Made by a program: the position numbers and the translations under genes
Source of the DNA: an uncultured Burkholderiales bacterium
GTDB taxonomy: Bacteria; Pseudomonadota; Gammaproteobacteria; Burkholderiales; Burkholderiaceae_C
Direction of reading: 5' to 3'
NCBI GenBank assembly: GCA_937897495.1
Contig: CALCBL010000345.1
Location: forward strand, 1-17,817
DNA length: 17,817 nt
Part shown: piece after piece, positions 7,559-15,638 of the stretch
Position numbering within the stretch: the stretch's first letter is position 1
Layout: each line of letters starts with the position of its first letter
The notes under the pieces: generated by a model
The model's input: the letters and a program-made list of their open reading frames with translations, nothing else
Told to the model about the DNA's origin: nothing
Databases searched by the model: none

Positions 7559-7564
7559 TAAAAT
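7559..7564 (+). promoter_or_regulatory. Candidate -10 box for xseB-ispA-dxs
   Basis: TAAAAT on the plus strand, about 25 bases before the chosen xseB start. The -35 at 17-bp spacing (GCAATT) is weak. This position would leave a leader of roughly 20 bases and supports the start at 7590 over the in-frame ATG at 7563, which overlaps this box. Confidence 0.35.
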
Positions 7565-7589
7565 GCCTTTCTTTAGATCTAAATCCGCC

Positions 7590-7844
7590 ATGCCCAAAGC
7601 CCCTTCTACTTCAGCCAAAGCTCAGGCCGACCTGACACTGCCCGCCAGTTATGAAGAGGCGGTGCAAGAGTTGGAACAATTGTTGGCCAAATTGGAATCA
7701 GGTCAGTTGCCCCTTGATCAATTGCTGACCCATTACCAACGCGGCGCTAGCCTGCTGGCTTTTTGCCGCGAACGATTGACAGCCATCGAAAACCAAATCA
7801 GCGTGTTGGACGAAGGGACCTTGAAACCTTGGGATGGTGCATGA
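7590..7844 (+). CDS. xseB: Exodeoxyribonuclease VII small subunit
   Basis: An 84-residue protein that matches XseB in size and in its helical-hairpin core: [20 protein letters not shown] (20-39), then [13 protein letters not shown] and a second helix ending in LDEGTL. XseB forms a complex with XseA that degrades single-stranded DNA to oligonucleotides in the cytoplasm; xseA is not in the window. The start is set at ATG 7590, giving the usual length; in-frame ATGs at 7563 and 7509 would add basic N-terminal extensions that are not typical and would overlap the likely promoter. The stop overlaps the ispA start (ATGA at 7841-7844), so the two are translationally coupled. The xseB-ispA-dxs order is common in proteobacteria. 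Confidence 0.93.
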   Translation: MPKAPSTSAKAQADLTLPASYEEAVQELEQLLAKLESGQLPLDQLLTHYQRGASLLAFCRERLTAIENQISVLDEGTLKPWDGA

Positions 7845-8788
7845 ACTTTCCGTTTTCAAACAACTTCAATTTCAAAGCTTGGTCCGAAGAGCGCTTGACG
7901 CAAGTTGAACAAGTTTTGAAACATGGCATTGATGCCCACGCCCCCGCTGGTTTGGGTGAAGCAATGCGCTACGCGGTCTTGGACGGCGGCAAACGCCTTA
8001 GGCCCCTTTTGGTATTGGCCGCTGCAGAGGCAGTGGGTGTCGATTTGGAAGCGGCTACTGTTTCTGATCAGCCCAGTTCTTTGGCGGCACTGCGTGCTGC
8101 TTGTGCGGTTGAATTGATTCATGCTTATTCTTTGGTTCACGATGACATGCCCTGCATGGACAACGATGTATTGCGCCGAGGCAAACCTACTGTGCATGTG
8201 AAGTATGGCGAAGCGCAGGCCTTGCTCGCGGGTGATGCTTTGCAAGCCTTGGCGTTTGAATTTTTAACGCCACAAGATGGCAGCACAGACGTCGCGGTGC
8301 AAGCTTCGCAAGTTGCCTTGTTGGCCAGAGCTTCTGGCTATCAGGGCATGGCGGGTGGCCAAGCCATCGATTTGGCCAGTGTGGGTGTGCCCTTGAATGA
8401 AGCCCAATTGCGACAAATGCACCGTCTCAAAACAGGTGCTCTGCTGCTTTGCAGTGTGCAACTGGGTGCCGTCAGTGCGGGCAAACCTTCTACACTGATT
8501 TTCGATGCCTTCACGCAATATGCGCAGTCACTGGGCTTGGCTTTTCAGGTGGTAGACGACATCTTGGATGTCACTTCTGACTCTGCCACTTTGGGCAAAA
8601 CAGCGGGCAAAGATGCGGCGGCCGATAAACCTACCTATGTCTCTCTCATGGGTTTAGAGCAGGCCCAACTATTGGCTGCCAAACTCTACTCAGAATCTCT
8701 GGCAGCACTTGATGCCAGCGGCTTGAACGCCACAGCCACTGCCGCACTGCGCGCCCTGGCCTCGCAAGTGGTGCAACGGAAAAATTAA
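7841..8788 (+). CDS. ispA: Farnesyl diphosphate synthase (short-chain polyprenyl synthase)
   Basis: A 315-residue trans-prenyltransferase that condenses IPP with DMAPP and GPP to give farnesyl diphosphate for quinone and undecaprenyl-phosphate synthesis. Visible motifs are GGKRLRP (49-55), the first Asp-rich motif DDMPCMD (101-107) with the two-residue insertion of bacterial type II enzymes, Tyr96 at position -5, which limits the chain to C15, RRGKPT (112-117), and the second Asp-rich motif DDILD (239-243). The overall similarity to E. coli IspA (HAYSLIHDDLPAMDD) is clear. The start at 7841 overlaps the xseB stop; the same frame is open further upstream inside xseB, but that extension lacks similarity to the family. 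The stop lies two bases before dxs. Confidence 0.96.
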   Translation: MNFPFSNNFNFKAWSEERLTQVEQVLKHGIDAHAPAGLGEAMRYAVLDGGKRLRPLLVLAAAEAVGVDLEAATVSDQPSSLAALRAACAVELIHAYSLVHDDMPCMDNDVLRRGKPTVHVKYGEAQALLAGDALQALAFEFLTPQDGSTDVAVQASQVALLARASGYQGMAGGQAIDLASVGVPLNEAQLRQMHRLKTGALLLCSVQLGAVSAGKPSTLIFDAFTQYAQSLGLAFQVVDDILDVTSDSATLGKTAGKDAAADKPTYVSLMGLEQAQLLAAKLYSESLAALDASGLNATATAALRALASQVVQRKN

Positions 8789-8790
8789 AC

Positions 8791-10638
8791 ATGCTTGAAT
8801 CGATTCACTCTCCCCTTGACCTTCGAAAACTGAAACGCGGCGACTTGCCCCGCTTGGCTGCTGATTTGCGCCAGTGCGTTTTAGACAACGTGTCGCAAAC
8901 TGGCGGACACTTAAGTTCCAATTTGGGCACCGTAGAACTCACCGTGGCTTTGCACTATGTTTTCAACACCCCAGAAGATCGCATCGTGTGGGATGTGGGC
9001 CATCAAACTTACCCGCACAAAATTCTGACGGGCAGGCGCGAGCGCATGCCCAGCTTGCGTCAATTGGGCGGCCTGTCTGGTTTTCCGCGCCGTGATGAAA
9101 GCGAATACGACACCTTTGGCACAGCGCATTCATCGACCAGCATTTCTGCCGCATTGGGCATGGCCATTGCAGCGCGCCAAAAGGGTGAATCACGCCACGC
9201 CATTGCTGTGATTGGCGATGGCGCCATGACCGCTGGCATGGCCTTTGAAGCCATGAACAACGCGGGCATTGAAGACTGCAAATTGTTGGTCATCTTGAAC
9301 GACAACGACATGTCGATCAGCCCGCCTGTGGGGGCCTTGAACCGTTATTTGGCGCAACTCATGAGTGGTAGTTTTTATTCAACGGCTAAGAACATGGGAA
9401 AAAATGTTCTGAAAGGCGCGCCGCCGCTGTTTGAGTTGGCCAAGCGCTTTGAACAGCATGCCAAAGGCATGGTGGTGCCTGCCACCATGTTTGAACAATT
9501 TGGCTTTAACTACATCGGCCCTATTGATGGTCATGATTTAGATTCCCTTATCCCCACTTTGGAAAACATCAAAAATCTGCAAGGACCCCAGTTTTTGCAT
9601 GTGATCACCAAAAAAGGTCAGGGTTACAGGCTGGCTGAAGAGGATCCTGTGAACTACCACGGCCCCGGCAAGTTCGATCCCAAAGTTGGCTTGGTGCCTG
9701 CTGTCAAGCCAGCTAAACCTTCCTTCATGCACATTTTTGGGCAATGGCTGTGTGACATGGCTGCCGCCGACAAGCGTTTGGTGGGCATCACGCCCGCCAT
9801 GCGCGAGGGCTCTGGCATGGTGGAGTTTCACAAGCGCTTTCCAGATCGTTATTACGATGTGGGCATTGCCGAGCAACACGCCATCACTTTTGCGGCGGGC
9901 TTGGCCTGCGAGGGCCTCAAGCCCGTAGTGGCCATTTACTCCACCTTCTTGCAGCGCGGCTACGACCAACTGATTCACGACGTGGCTTTACAAAACTTGC
10001 CGGTGGTATTTGCCTTGGACCGTGCGGGCCTGGTGGGTGCTGATGGCGCCACACATGCTGGCGCTTATGACATTGCTTATTTGCGTTGTATTCCCAATAT
10101 GTCGATTGCTTGCCCAAGCGACGAGCGCGAGTGCCGTTTGTTGCTGAGCACAGCCTACGCGCAAAACCATCCGGTGGCCGTGCGTTATCCCCGAGGTGCG
10201 GGGGTCGGTGTTGCGGCAGGTACCGATTTAGACACGGTACCCTTGGGCAAAGCAGAGCTTCGCCGCGAAGGTGCTGGCGTGTGTATCTTGGCATTTGGCA
10301 CCTTGCTTTACCCTGCGCTTGAAGTAGCAGAGAAATTGAACGCCACCGTGGTGAACATGCGTTGGGCCAAGCCTTTGGATGAAGCCATGATTTTACAAAT
10401 GGCTGCCAAACACAACTGTTTTGTGACGGTTGAAGATGCGTGCGTGATGGGGGGTGCGGGCAGCGCTGTGGGTGAGTTTTTGCAAAAATCAAAGCTGCTC
10501 AAGCCCTTGTTATCATTGGGCTTCCCAGACCAGTTCATTGAACACGGTGACCCAGCTAAGCTCATGGCGATGCAGGGTCTCGATGCCTTAGGCATTGAAA
10601 AAGCCATTTTGAATCAGTGGCCCGACATCAAGTCTTGA
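8791..10638 (+). CDS. dxs: 1-deoxy-D-xylulose-5-phosphate synthase
   Basis: A 615-residue thiamine-diphosphate enzyme that joins pyruvate and glyceraldehyde 3-phosphate, the first step of the MEP isoprenoid pathway. Length is slightly under the usual 620-640. Visible motifs include GGHLSSNLG with His40, VGHQTYPHK with His71, the ThDP/Mg motif [18 protein letters not shown] to [10 protein letters not shown] (142-177), and the catalytic glutamate Glu361 in DVGIAEQH, followed by the transketolase-C-type end (NMRWAKPLD). It starts two bases after ispA, so precursor supply and its first use as prenyl chain are in one operon. A strong intrinsic terminator follows the stop by 8 bp. Nothing unusual is seen in the protein. 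Confidence 0.97.
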   Translation: MLESIHSPLDLRKLKRGDLPRLAADLRQCVLDNVSQTGGHLSSNLGTVELTVALHYVFNTPEDRIVWDVGHQTYPHKILTGRRERMPSLRQLGGLSGFPRRDESEYDTFGTAHSSTSISAALGMAIAARQKGESRHAIAVIGDGAMTAGMAFEAMNNAGIEDCKLLVILNDNDMSISPPVGALNRYLAQLMSGSFYSTAKNMGKNVLKGAPPLFELAKRFEQHAKGMVVPATMFEQFGFNYIGPIDGHDLDSLIPTLENIKNLQGPQFLHVITKKGQGYRLAEEDPVNYHGPGKFDPKVGLVPAVKPAKPSFMHIFGQWLCDMAAADKRLVGITPAMREGSGMVEFHKRFPDRYYDVGIAEQHAITFAAGLACEGLKPVVAIYSTFLQRGYDQLIHDVALQNLPVVFALDRAGLVGADGATHAGAYDIAYLRCIPNMSIACPSDERECRLLLSTAYAQNHPVAVRYPRGAGVGVAAGTDLDTVPLGKAELRREGAGVCILAFGTLLYPALEVAEKLNATVVNMRWAKPLDEAMILQMAAKHNCFVTVEDACVMGGAGSAVGEFLQKSKLLKPLLSLGFPDQFIEHGDPAKLMAMQGLDALGIEKAILNQWPDIKS

Positions 10639-10646
10639 TCTGCGAC

Positions 10647-10685
10647 AAGCCCTGAAGGGTAAACCCCTTCTGCAGGGCTTTTCAA
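10647..10685 (+). terminator. Intrinsic terminator of the xseB-ispA-dxs operon
   Basis: The arms AAGCCCTG (10647-10654) and CAGGGCTT (10673-10680) pair perfectly, with inner AAGGG/CCCTT pairing extending the stem. A T-containing tail follows (TTCAATTTTT). It begins 8 bp after the dxs stop. Confidence 0.85.
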
Positions 10686-10691
10686 TTTTTC

Positions 10692-10697
10692 TACAAT
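10692..10697 (+). promoter_or_regulatory. Candidate -10 box for dctQM
   Basis: TACAAT inside CTACAATCGG, 29 bp before the dctQ start and just after the dxs terminator. No good -35 is visible. The same CTACAATCGG occurs upstream of dctP on the other strand (14309-14318), with similar bases on the upstream side, which supports a real shared promoter core. Confidence 0.45.
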
Positions 10698-10725
10698 CGG
10701 TTGTTATTGTTTTTTTGGAGTCAAT

Positions 10726-11343
10726 ATGGATTCTTTGTTATCTCTGTCCAAACGGATAGACCAATTCAGTGAATGGGTTGGCAAGTGGGTGGCTTGGCTG
10801 GTCCTTTTTTCAGTGCTGATCAGTGCTGGCAATGCCATCTCACGAAAGGCTTTTAACCTCAGTTCCAACGCTTATCTGGAAGTTCAGTGGTACATGTTTG
10901 CAGCGGTTTTCATGCTGGCGGCGGGCTACACCCTGCTGCGTCAAGAGCACGTCAAAATCGACGTTGTGTCGGGCCGTTTCTCCAAGCGCACTCAAATCTG
11001 GATTGACATTGCGGGCATTTGCTTTTTCTTGATCCCCTTTGTGACTTACATCATCATTTTGGCCATGCCCTTGGTGATCAATGCTTTCGTGACCAAGGAA
11101 ATGTCCTCCAATGCAGGCGGCTTGATGCGCTGGCCCGTGTTTGTCATGCTGCCTTTGGGCATGTTGTTATTGGGCATTCAAGGCGTTTCAGAGTTGATCA
11201 AGCGTTTTGCCTTCTTGCAAGGCATGATCCCCGACCCCTCTAAGAAGCCAGGGGTCAAAACACCCGAGGAGGAATTTGCAGAATTCTTATTGCAAAAAGA
11301 AGTGGCTGCCCGTGAAGCAGTTCAAATGGGAGCTCAAAAATGA
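10726..11343 (+). CDS. dctQ: TRAP transporter small permease, DctQ type
   Basis: A 205-residue membrane protein with four predicted helices (about 18-37, 49-67, 88-113 and 133-153), the DctQ architecture. The conserved region EVQWYMFAAVFMLAAGYTLL followed by EHVKIDVV (about 47-78) is typical of the family. DctQ pairs with DctM in the inner membrane to form a sodium-driven importer fed by a periplasmic binding protein. The C-terminal tail of about 45 residues is long and charged. ATG at 10726 has GGAG five bases upstream. The stop overlaps the dctM start (ATGA at 11340-11343). The binding protein is encoded on the other side of dctM on the opposite strand rather than in this operon. The symbol denotes the family, not C4-dicarboxylate specificity. 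Confidence 0.92.
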   Translation: MDSLLSLSKRIDQFSEWVGKWVAWLVLFSVLISAGNAISRKAFNLSSNAYLEVQWYMFAAVFMLAAGYTLLRQEHVKIDVVSGRFSKRTQIWIDIAGICFFLIPFVTYIIILAMPLVINAFVTKEMSSNAGGLMRWPVFVMLPLGMLLLGIQGVSELIKRFAFLQGMIPDPSKKPGVKTPEEEFAEFLLQKEVAAREAVQMGAQK

Positions 11344-13061
11344 CTGAATTCCTGATCGCCAATATGGCGCCCATCATGTTCGCGTCGCTGATCGTCTTTT
11401 TGATGTTCGGTTATGCGGTCTCATTCTCTTTGGCTGCTTGCGGCTTGTTCTTTGGTTTTGTGGGTGTTGAATTGGGTGTCATTCAAGCCACCTTCTTGCA
11501 AAGTTTGCCGCTTCGCATGTTTGGCATCATGCAAAACGACACCTTGCTCGCCATTCCTTTCTTCACCTTCATGGGTTTGATTCTGGAACGCTCGGGCATG
11601 GCGGAAGATTTGCTGGACACCATTGGCCAGCTCTTTGGTCCTATTCGCGGTGGTTTGGCTTACGCCGTCATTTTTGTGGGCGCCATGTTGGCTGCCACAA
11701 CCGGTGTAGTGGCCGCTTCTGTCATTTCAATGGGTCTTATTTCACTGCCCATCATGTTGCGATATGGCTACGACCGCCGCATTGCGGGTGGCGTGATTGC
11801 AGCCTCGGGCACGCTGGCTCAAATCATTCCGCCTTCTTTGGTGCTGATTGTTTTGGCCGACCAATTGGGCAAAAGCGTGTGTGACCTCTACAAAGGCGCC
11901 TTCGTTCCAGGCTTTGTCCTCACAGGTTTGTATGTGGGCTACATCATTCTGATCAGCTTTATCAAACCTCAATGGGTTCCAGCCTTGCCGCCGGAAGCCC
12001 GCACCATCAGGGAAGATGACGGCACTTCAGGCCTTCGGTCCTTGACCATCCTGACAGCTGTTTCTTTGGCCATCGCGATCGCCTTTGCCAAATGGTTGCC
12101 CGACACAACCCCACTTGATGAAACCATCGTGGTGTCCATGTGCATGGGTGTGGGTGTTGCCTTCTTTGCCGCCATCATCAACAAAGTGACCAAGATGGGC
12201 TTGTTGTCCAACATGGCAGAGCGAGTGACTTTTGTGCTCATTCCGCCTTTGGCACTCATTTTCTTGGTGCTTGGTACTATTTTCTTGGGTATTGCAACCC
12301 CCACAGAAGGTGGTGCGATGGGTGCAGTGGGTGCCTTGGTCATGGCCATATCCCGCAAGCGCATTGACATGAAACTCATGCGACAGGCCATGGACTCCAC
12401 CATGAAGCTGTCTTGCTTCGTGTTGTTCATTCTCATTGGCGCCACTGTTTTCAGCTTGGCATTCCAGGGTGTGGACGGCCACATTTGGGTTGAGCATTTG
12501 TTAACTGGCTTGCCAGGCGGTCAATTGGGCTTCTTGATTGTGGTGAACATCTTGGTGTTCGTTTTAGCCTTCTTCTTAGACTTCTTTGAGTTGGCCTTCA
12601 TCATCATTCCGCTCATTGGTCCAGTCGCAGAAAAGATTGGCATTGACTTGGTTTGGTTTGGTGTGTTGTTGGCTGTGAACATGCAGACTTCGTTCATGCA
12701 CCCACCCTTTGGCTTCGCATTGTTCTATTTGCGCAGTGTGGCCCCAACTGAAGACTACATCGACAGGGTCACTCAGAAGCCCATTAAGAAAATCACCATT
12801 GAACAGATCTATTGGGGTGCAGTGCCCTTCGTGATCATTCAATTGATCATGGTGGGATTGATCATTGCGTTCCCAGGCATCGTCTCTACTGGCGGTAGCA
12901 AAGAGCCTACCGTAGATGCCGAAGCCGTCATGATGCAAATGCGTCAAGAATCAGACTCTCAAGCAGCTGAGGCTGAAAAAACAGAGAATCAAGGCGATCA
13001 GGTTGATCCTATCAAGGCTCTGATGGAGTCGATGAAGGATGACCCAGCCAAGAAGCCTTGA
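11340..13061 (+). CDS. dctM: TRAP transporter large permease, DctM type
   Basis: A 573-residue polytopic membrane protein, the transport subunit of the TRAP system. Family features are NDTLLAIPFFTFMGLILERS, GAMLAATTGVVAASV, and the late motif QTSFMHPPFGFALFYLRS. It is longer than the usual 425-450 residues, with extra membrane segments in the middle and a 56-residue hydrophilic tail (about 518-573, rich in Glu, Gln, Asp and Lys). From memory, the long form belongs to the mannitol/chloroaromatic or 2-oxoacid (TakM-like) branch. GGGAG lies seven bases before the start, which overlaps dctQ by four bases. A bidirectional terminator follows 16 bp after the stop. The symbol denotes the family. Confidence 0.93.
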   Translation: MTEFLIANMAPIMFASLIVFLMFGYAVSFSLAACGLFFGFVGVELGVIQATFLQSLPLRMFGIMQNDTLLAIPFFTFMGLILERSGMAEDLLDTIGQLFGPIRGGLAYAVIFVGAMLAATTGVVAASVISMGLISLPIMLRYGYDRRIAGGVIAASGTLAQIIPPSLVLIVLADQLGKSVCDLYKGAFVPGFVLTGLYVGYIILISFIKPQWVPALPPEARTIREDDGTSGLRSLTILTAVSLAIAIAFAKWLPDTTPLDETIVVSMCMGVGVAFFAAIINKVTKMGLLSNMAERVTFVLIPPLALIFLVLGTIFLGIATPTEGGAMGAVGALVMAISRKRIDMKLMRQAMDSTMKLSCFVLFILIGATVFSLAFQGVDGHIWVEHLLTGLPGGQLGFLIVVNILVFVLAFFLDFFELAFIIIPLIGPVAEKIGIDLVWFGVLLAVNMQTSFMHPPFGFALFYLRSVAPTEDYIDRVTQKPIKKITIEQIYWGAVPFVIIQLIMVGLIIAFPGIVSTGGSKEPTVDAEAVMMQMRQESDSQAAEAEKTENQGDQVDPIKALMESMKDDPAKKP

Positions 13062-13077
13062 TCGGCCTGAATGCAGA

Positions 13078-13111
13078 CAACAAAAAACCCGCCTAGGCGG
13101 GTTTTTTGTTG
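13078..13111. terminator. Bidirectional terminator between dctM and dctP
   Basis: A 34-base perfect inverted repeat (each arm CAACAAAAAACCCGCCT), with the GC stem flanked by A6 on one side and T6 on the other, so it reads as an intrinsic terminator on both strands. It serves dctM on plus and dctP on minus. A second small hairpin (TTAAAAG-CTG-CTTTTAA, 13118-13134) lies between it and the dctP stop. Confidence 0.95.
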
Positions 13112-13150
13112 GACTGGTTAAAAGCTGCTTTTAAGGGCAGCCCAATTTGA

Positions 13151-14233
13151 TTAAAGCTTCTGGCGTTCCATGAAGTTGTTCATGCTGGATTCAGCCAAGC
13201 TGAACCACTGATTGGCTTCACGGCGGTAGTTAGAGTAATCTGCGTAGATCTTTTTCCACTCAGGATTGGTATTGCTCAAGTTGGAATAAACTTCTTGTGA
13301 AGACTTGAATGCGGCTTCCATGACGTCTCTTGGGAAAGCGCGCAATTTGGCGCCTTGACCAATGAGGGTCTTCAATGCAGCTGGGTTCTTGTAGTCGTAT
13401 TTGGCAAGCATGTCAGTGCCGGCATAACTGGAGGCGGATTCAATGATGGCCTTGTACTCGCTTGACAAGCCGTCATAAGCCTTTTGGTTGACATACAAAG
13501 CCAACTGTGGGCCCACTTCCCAGAAACCTGGGAAGTAGTAGTTAGGCGCCACTTTGTTCAGACCCAGTTTCTGGTCGTCATAAGGGCCAACCCACTCGGC
13601 TGCGTCAATGGTGCCTTTTTCCAGGGCTTGGTAAATCTCGCCACCAGGAATGTTTTGGGGCACAACACCCAGAGGTTCCAAAACTTTGCCGCCGAAACCG
13701 CCCACGCGGAATTTCAGGCCCTTCATATCGGCCAAAGATTTGATCTCTTTGCGATACCAGCCGCCCATTTGAACGCCTGTGTTGCCCATAGGGAAGTTAA
13801 CAATACCTACCTTGGCGTAGAACTCACGGAAAAGCTTCAAGCCGTTGCCTTCGTACATCCAAGCGTTCATTTGGCGTGCGTTCAAACCAAATGGAATGGC
13901 GCAATCCATAGCGTATGTAGGATCTTTACCGAAGAAGTAGTAAGGCGCAGTGTTGGCCATTTCGACGGTGCCGTTGGACACGCCGTCGAGCACGCCGAAT
14001 GCAGGCATCAATTCGCCAGCAGCATGGGTGGTGATGGTGAACTTGCCGCCAGACAATTCGCTAACTTTTTTAGCAAACACGTCGCAAACACCGAACAATG
14101 TGTCGAGTGATTTGGGGAAGCTCGAAGCACAGCGCCAGCGCAATGTAGCTTGAGCGTGAATAACCGCTGGGGCTGCGCCTGCGGCCAAGACGCCAGCAAT
14201 ACCGGCATTTTTAATAAGGGAACGACGATCCAT
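13151..14233 (-). CDS. dctP: TRAP transporter periplasmic solute-binding protein, DctP type
   Basis: A 360-residue binding protein. The N-terminus MDRRSLIKNAGIAG, followed by a hydrophobic stretch and VIHA-Q near residue 27, is a twin-arginine (Tat) type signal with a likely cleavage site. The mature part shows TRAP-family features: SSFPKSLDTLFGVCDVFAKK, LKFRVGGFGGKVLEPLG with the ligand-binding arginine, and GTIDAAEWVGPYDD. The last two resemble 2-oxoacid or lactate-binding members such as TakP, so a small hydroxy- or oxo-carboxylate is the best guess. The start is ATG 14233, because GGAG stands eight bases before it; the GTG at 14242 would overlap that site. It is convergent with dctQM and shares their terminator and promoter core. 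The symbol denotes the family. Confidence 0.92.
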   Translation of the reverse strand: MDRRSLIKNAGIAGVLAAGAAPAVIHAQATLRWRCASSFPKSLDTLFGVCDVFAKKVSELSGGKFTITTHAAGELMPAFGVLDGVSNGTVEMANTAPYYFFGKDPTYAMDCAIPFGLNARQMNAWMYEGNGLKLFREFYAKVGIVNFPMGNTGVQMGGWYRKEIKSLADMKGLKFRVGGFGGKVLEPLGVVPQNIPGGEIYQALEKGTIDAAEWVGPYDDQKLGLNKVAPNYYFPGFWEVGPQLALYVNQKAYDGLSSEYKAIIESASSYAGTDMLAKYDYKNPAALKTLIGQGAKLRAFPRDVMEAAFKSSQEVYSNLSNTNPEWKKIYADYSNYRREANQWFSLAESSMNNFMERQKL

Positions 14234-14311
14234 GGGGTTCACTCCGGAAGTCTAAGTTGATGAATTCAGCACGCCAAGGCGTATCTGATGACTGGGAACA
14301 GTCATGAGCCG

Positions 14312-14317
14312 ATTGTA
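14312..14317 (-). promoter_or_regulatory. Candidate -10 box for dctP
   Basis: TACAAT on the minus strand within TTTCCTACAATCGG, predicted to start transcription near 14305 and give a leader of about 70 bases. No clear -35 hexamer is visible. The core is identical over ten bases to the one ahead of dctQ. Confidence 0.45.
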
Positions 14318-14374
14318 GGAAATTTGCAAGCCCCTTTTGGCAAGGGTTTTCCCTTCGATCAAGCAATGTTTGAT

Positions 14375-15505
14375 CTAGGTGGCTTTTCTGGGTTTCAAAG
14401 CCCACCAAGGCAGTTCTTTGCTGAGGGAGTGAACGTTGCCAGATTGGTTTGCTTGGTAGCCCAACATGTCTTGCAGCGCCGTTTGCCACTCCGGACTGCC
14501 AAGGTGCTTTCTGAGTGCCAAGACAGGCGGGGAGTCTAGGGCGCTTTTGAGGCAGACCAGCCAATAGTTTTCGCTGGCCAGGGGCACAAAATCGAGCCCG
14601 GAGGACAAGGCTGCACTTTCGATGGCCAATCCGGCATCTGCTTGACCCGATGCAATGCAGTTGGCCACCGCGCTGTGAGACAGTTCTTGGTGGTCGTAGC
14701 CCATGAGTTGATCTGAGGCCAGCCCCTGATTGGTCAGCAATTCATCGAGAAGCAGGCGAGTGCCCGTGCCTAGACCTCGATTGACATACCTTAGGCGCTT
14801 GGTCATCACATCTTGCAAAGAATGAATGTTCAAAGGGTTGCCAGGTTTGACCAAAAGCCCTTGTGTGCGTTGTGCAAAACCAATGAGTTTGTGCTGGCCA
14901 GGCTTTAGCAGGGGTTTGTAGGTTTGCGCTGAAAGACTGTTGAGCTTGGGTTGGCTGAGCGTGTGAAAGCCAGCCAATTCACACCGGCCTTCATTGAGTG
15001 CCCGCACAGCATCCACGCTACCGCAAAACCGAATGTCCAAATGCAGCGACTGACCTGCTGTGAATTCACGCAGCCTGACCAGCGCATCGTCATGACTCGC
15101 ATAGAGCGTGAGCAAGTGAGCATCGGGGTCAAAGGCAACAGCAAAGGTGCGCTCTAGCTCTGCCATCAAGGCTTCAATGGGTGCGGCCAAGCGGGCTTGC
15201 GCTTGTCTTTCTGCCCAGAGCAGCTTGCTGGCAAATTCAGACAACTCAGCCGGCATGCCCTTTTCCCAAACGATGAGGTTTTGATTGAGCTTGGTTTCCC
15301 ATTTTTTCAATTCGCCCCAAACATGCCGATACGACATGCCCAAAGATTTGGCGGCAGCGGCAATCGAGCCTTGCTCGCGCACGGCTTGGAGTAAGTCCAT
15401 GAGGGCATTGCGCAGCAAAGCTTGCTGACGCAGCTTGCTTAAATCAGCTGCATGGGTAGCTGAATTTTCAGAGCCCAAGTGGTATGAAAGTTCAATTTTT
15501 GACAC
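14375..15505 (-). CDS. ModE-type HTH regulator with PBP-like sensor domain
   Basis: A 376-residue cytoplasmic regulator. Residues about 30-85 are a ModE/LysR-like winged helix (EQGSIAAAAKSLGMSYRHVW). Residues about 135-340 are a periplasmic-binding-protein-like domain, marked by NEGRCELAGFH, NRGLGTGTRLLLDELL and ASGQADAGLAIESAA. No MOP/TOBE oxyanion-binding domains follow the HTH, unlike classical ModE. The fused domain is therefore the likely sensor of tungstate or molybdate, or of a related cofactor; that ligand is inferred from the divergent tup operon. The start is GTG at 15505; ATG in frame further in would cut into the HTH, and upstream GAGG is 11-12 bases away. The gene ends 141 bp before dctP on the same strand, which has its own promoter candidate. 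Expected role: repression or activation of tupBCA and itself. Confidence 0.87.
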   Translation of the reverse strand: MSKIELSYHLGSENSATHAADLSKLRQQALLRNALMDLLQAVREQGSIAAAAKSLGMSYRHVWGELKKWETKLNQNLIVWEKGMPAELSEFASKLLWAERQAQARLAAPIEALMAELERTFAVAFDPDAHLLTLYASHDDALVRLREFTAGQSLHLDIRFCGSVDAVRALNEGRCELAGFHTLSQPKLNSLSAQTYKPLLKPGQHKLIGFAQRTQGLLVKPGNPLNIHSLQDVMTKRLRYVNRGLGTGTRLLLDELLTNQGLASDQLMGYDHQELSHSAVANCIASGQADAGLAIESAALSSGLDFVPLASENYWLVCLKSALDSPPVLALRKHLGSPEWQTALQDMLGYQANQSGNVHSLSKELPWWALKPRKAT

Positions 15506-15556
15506 GGCTTAAGTGTGCCTCATTTATGCCTTGTTTCTGATTCAAAGACCGGCATC

Positions 15557-15576
15557 CTATGCACGCCATTTCATAG
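15557..15576. promoter_or_regulatory. Inverted repeat between regulator and tupB, possible operator
   Basis: CTATG-N10-CATAG, with half-sites one DNA turn apart (15 bp centre to centre), in the 133-bp divergent region, 62 bp before tupB. It overlaps a weak promoter-like pair (TTGTTT 15531-15536, TCCTAT 15555-15560). The half-sites are only five bases, so chance is a real possibility. No ModE consensus box was seen. Confidence 0.25.
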
Positions 15577-15638
15577 CTGAACACCCGCGTAGCTCAGGGC
15601 ATTTAAAAGGTTTAGCATCGGCGCACTCATTGACTTGT

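Noticed and set aside
9917..10492. Minus-strand open frame of 191 codons inside dxs
   Set aside because: It is antisense to the conserved C-terminal half of Dxs; its low-complexity Pro/Arg/Ser-rich composition is typical of a shadow frame.
11969..12497. Two overlapping minus-strand open frames inside dctM
   Set aside because: These are shadows of a membrane protein; their Met/Thr/Lys-rich and His/Gln/Gly-rich compositions come from reversed hydrophobic codons.
13484..14110. Plus-strand open frame of 208 codons inside dctP
   Set aside because: It is fully antisense to a well-supported binding-protein gene, with no start signal or recognisable domain.
14357..14375. GATCAA/TTGATC hairpin right after the regulator stop as terminator
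   Set aside because: The stem is AT-rich and no U tract follows; the next AAGGG-AAAA-CCCTT hairpin also lacks one, so I do not call a terminator, though it may still affect RNA ends.
15513..15638. N-terminal extension of tupB
   Set aside because: It would overlap the divergent promoter region and is not membrane-like or family-like; ATG 15639 gives the normal TupB length.
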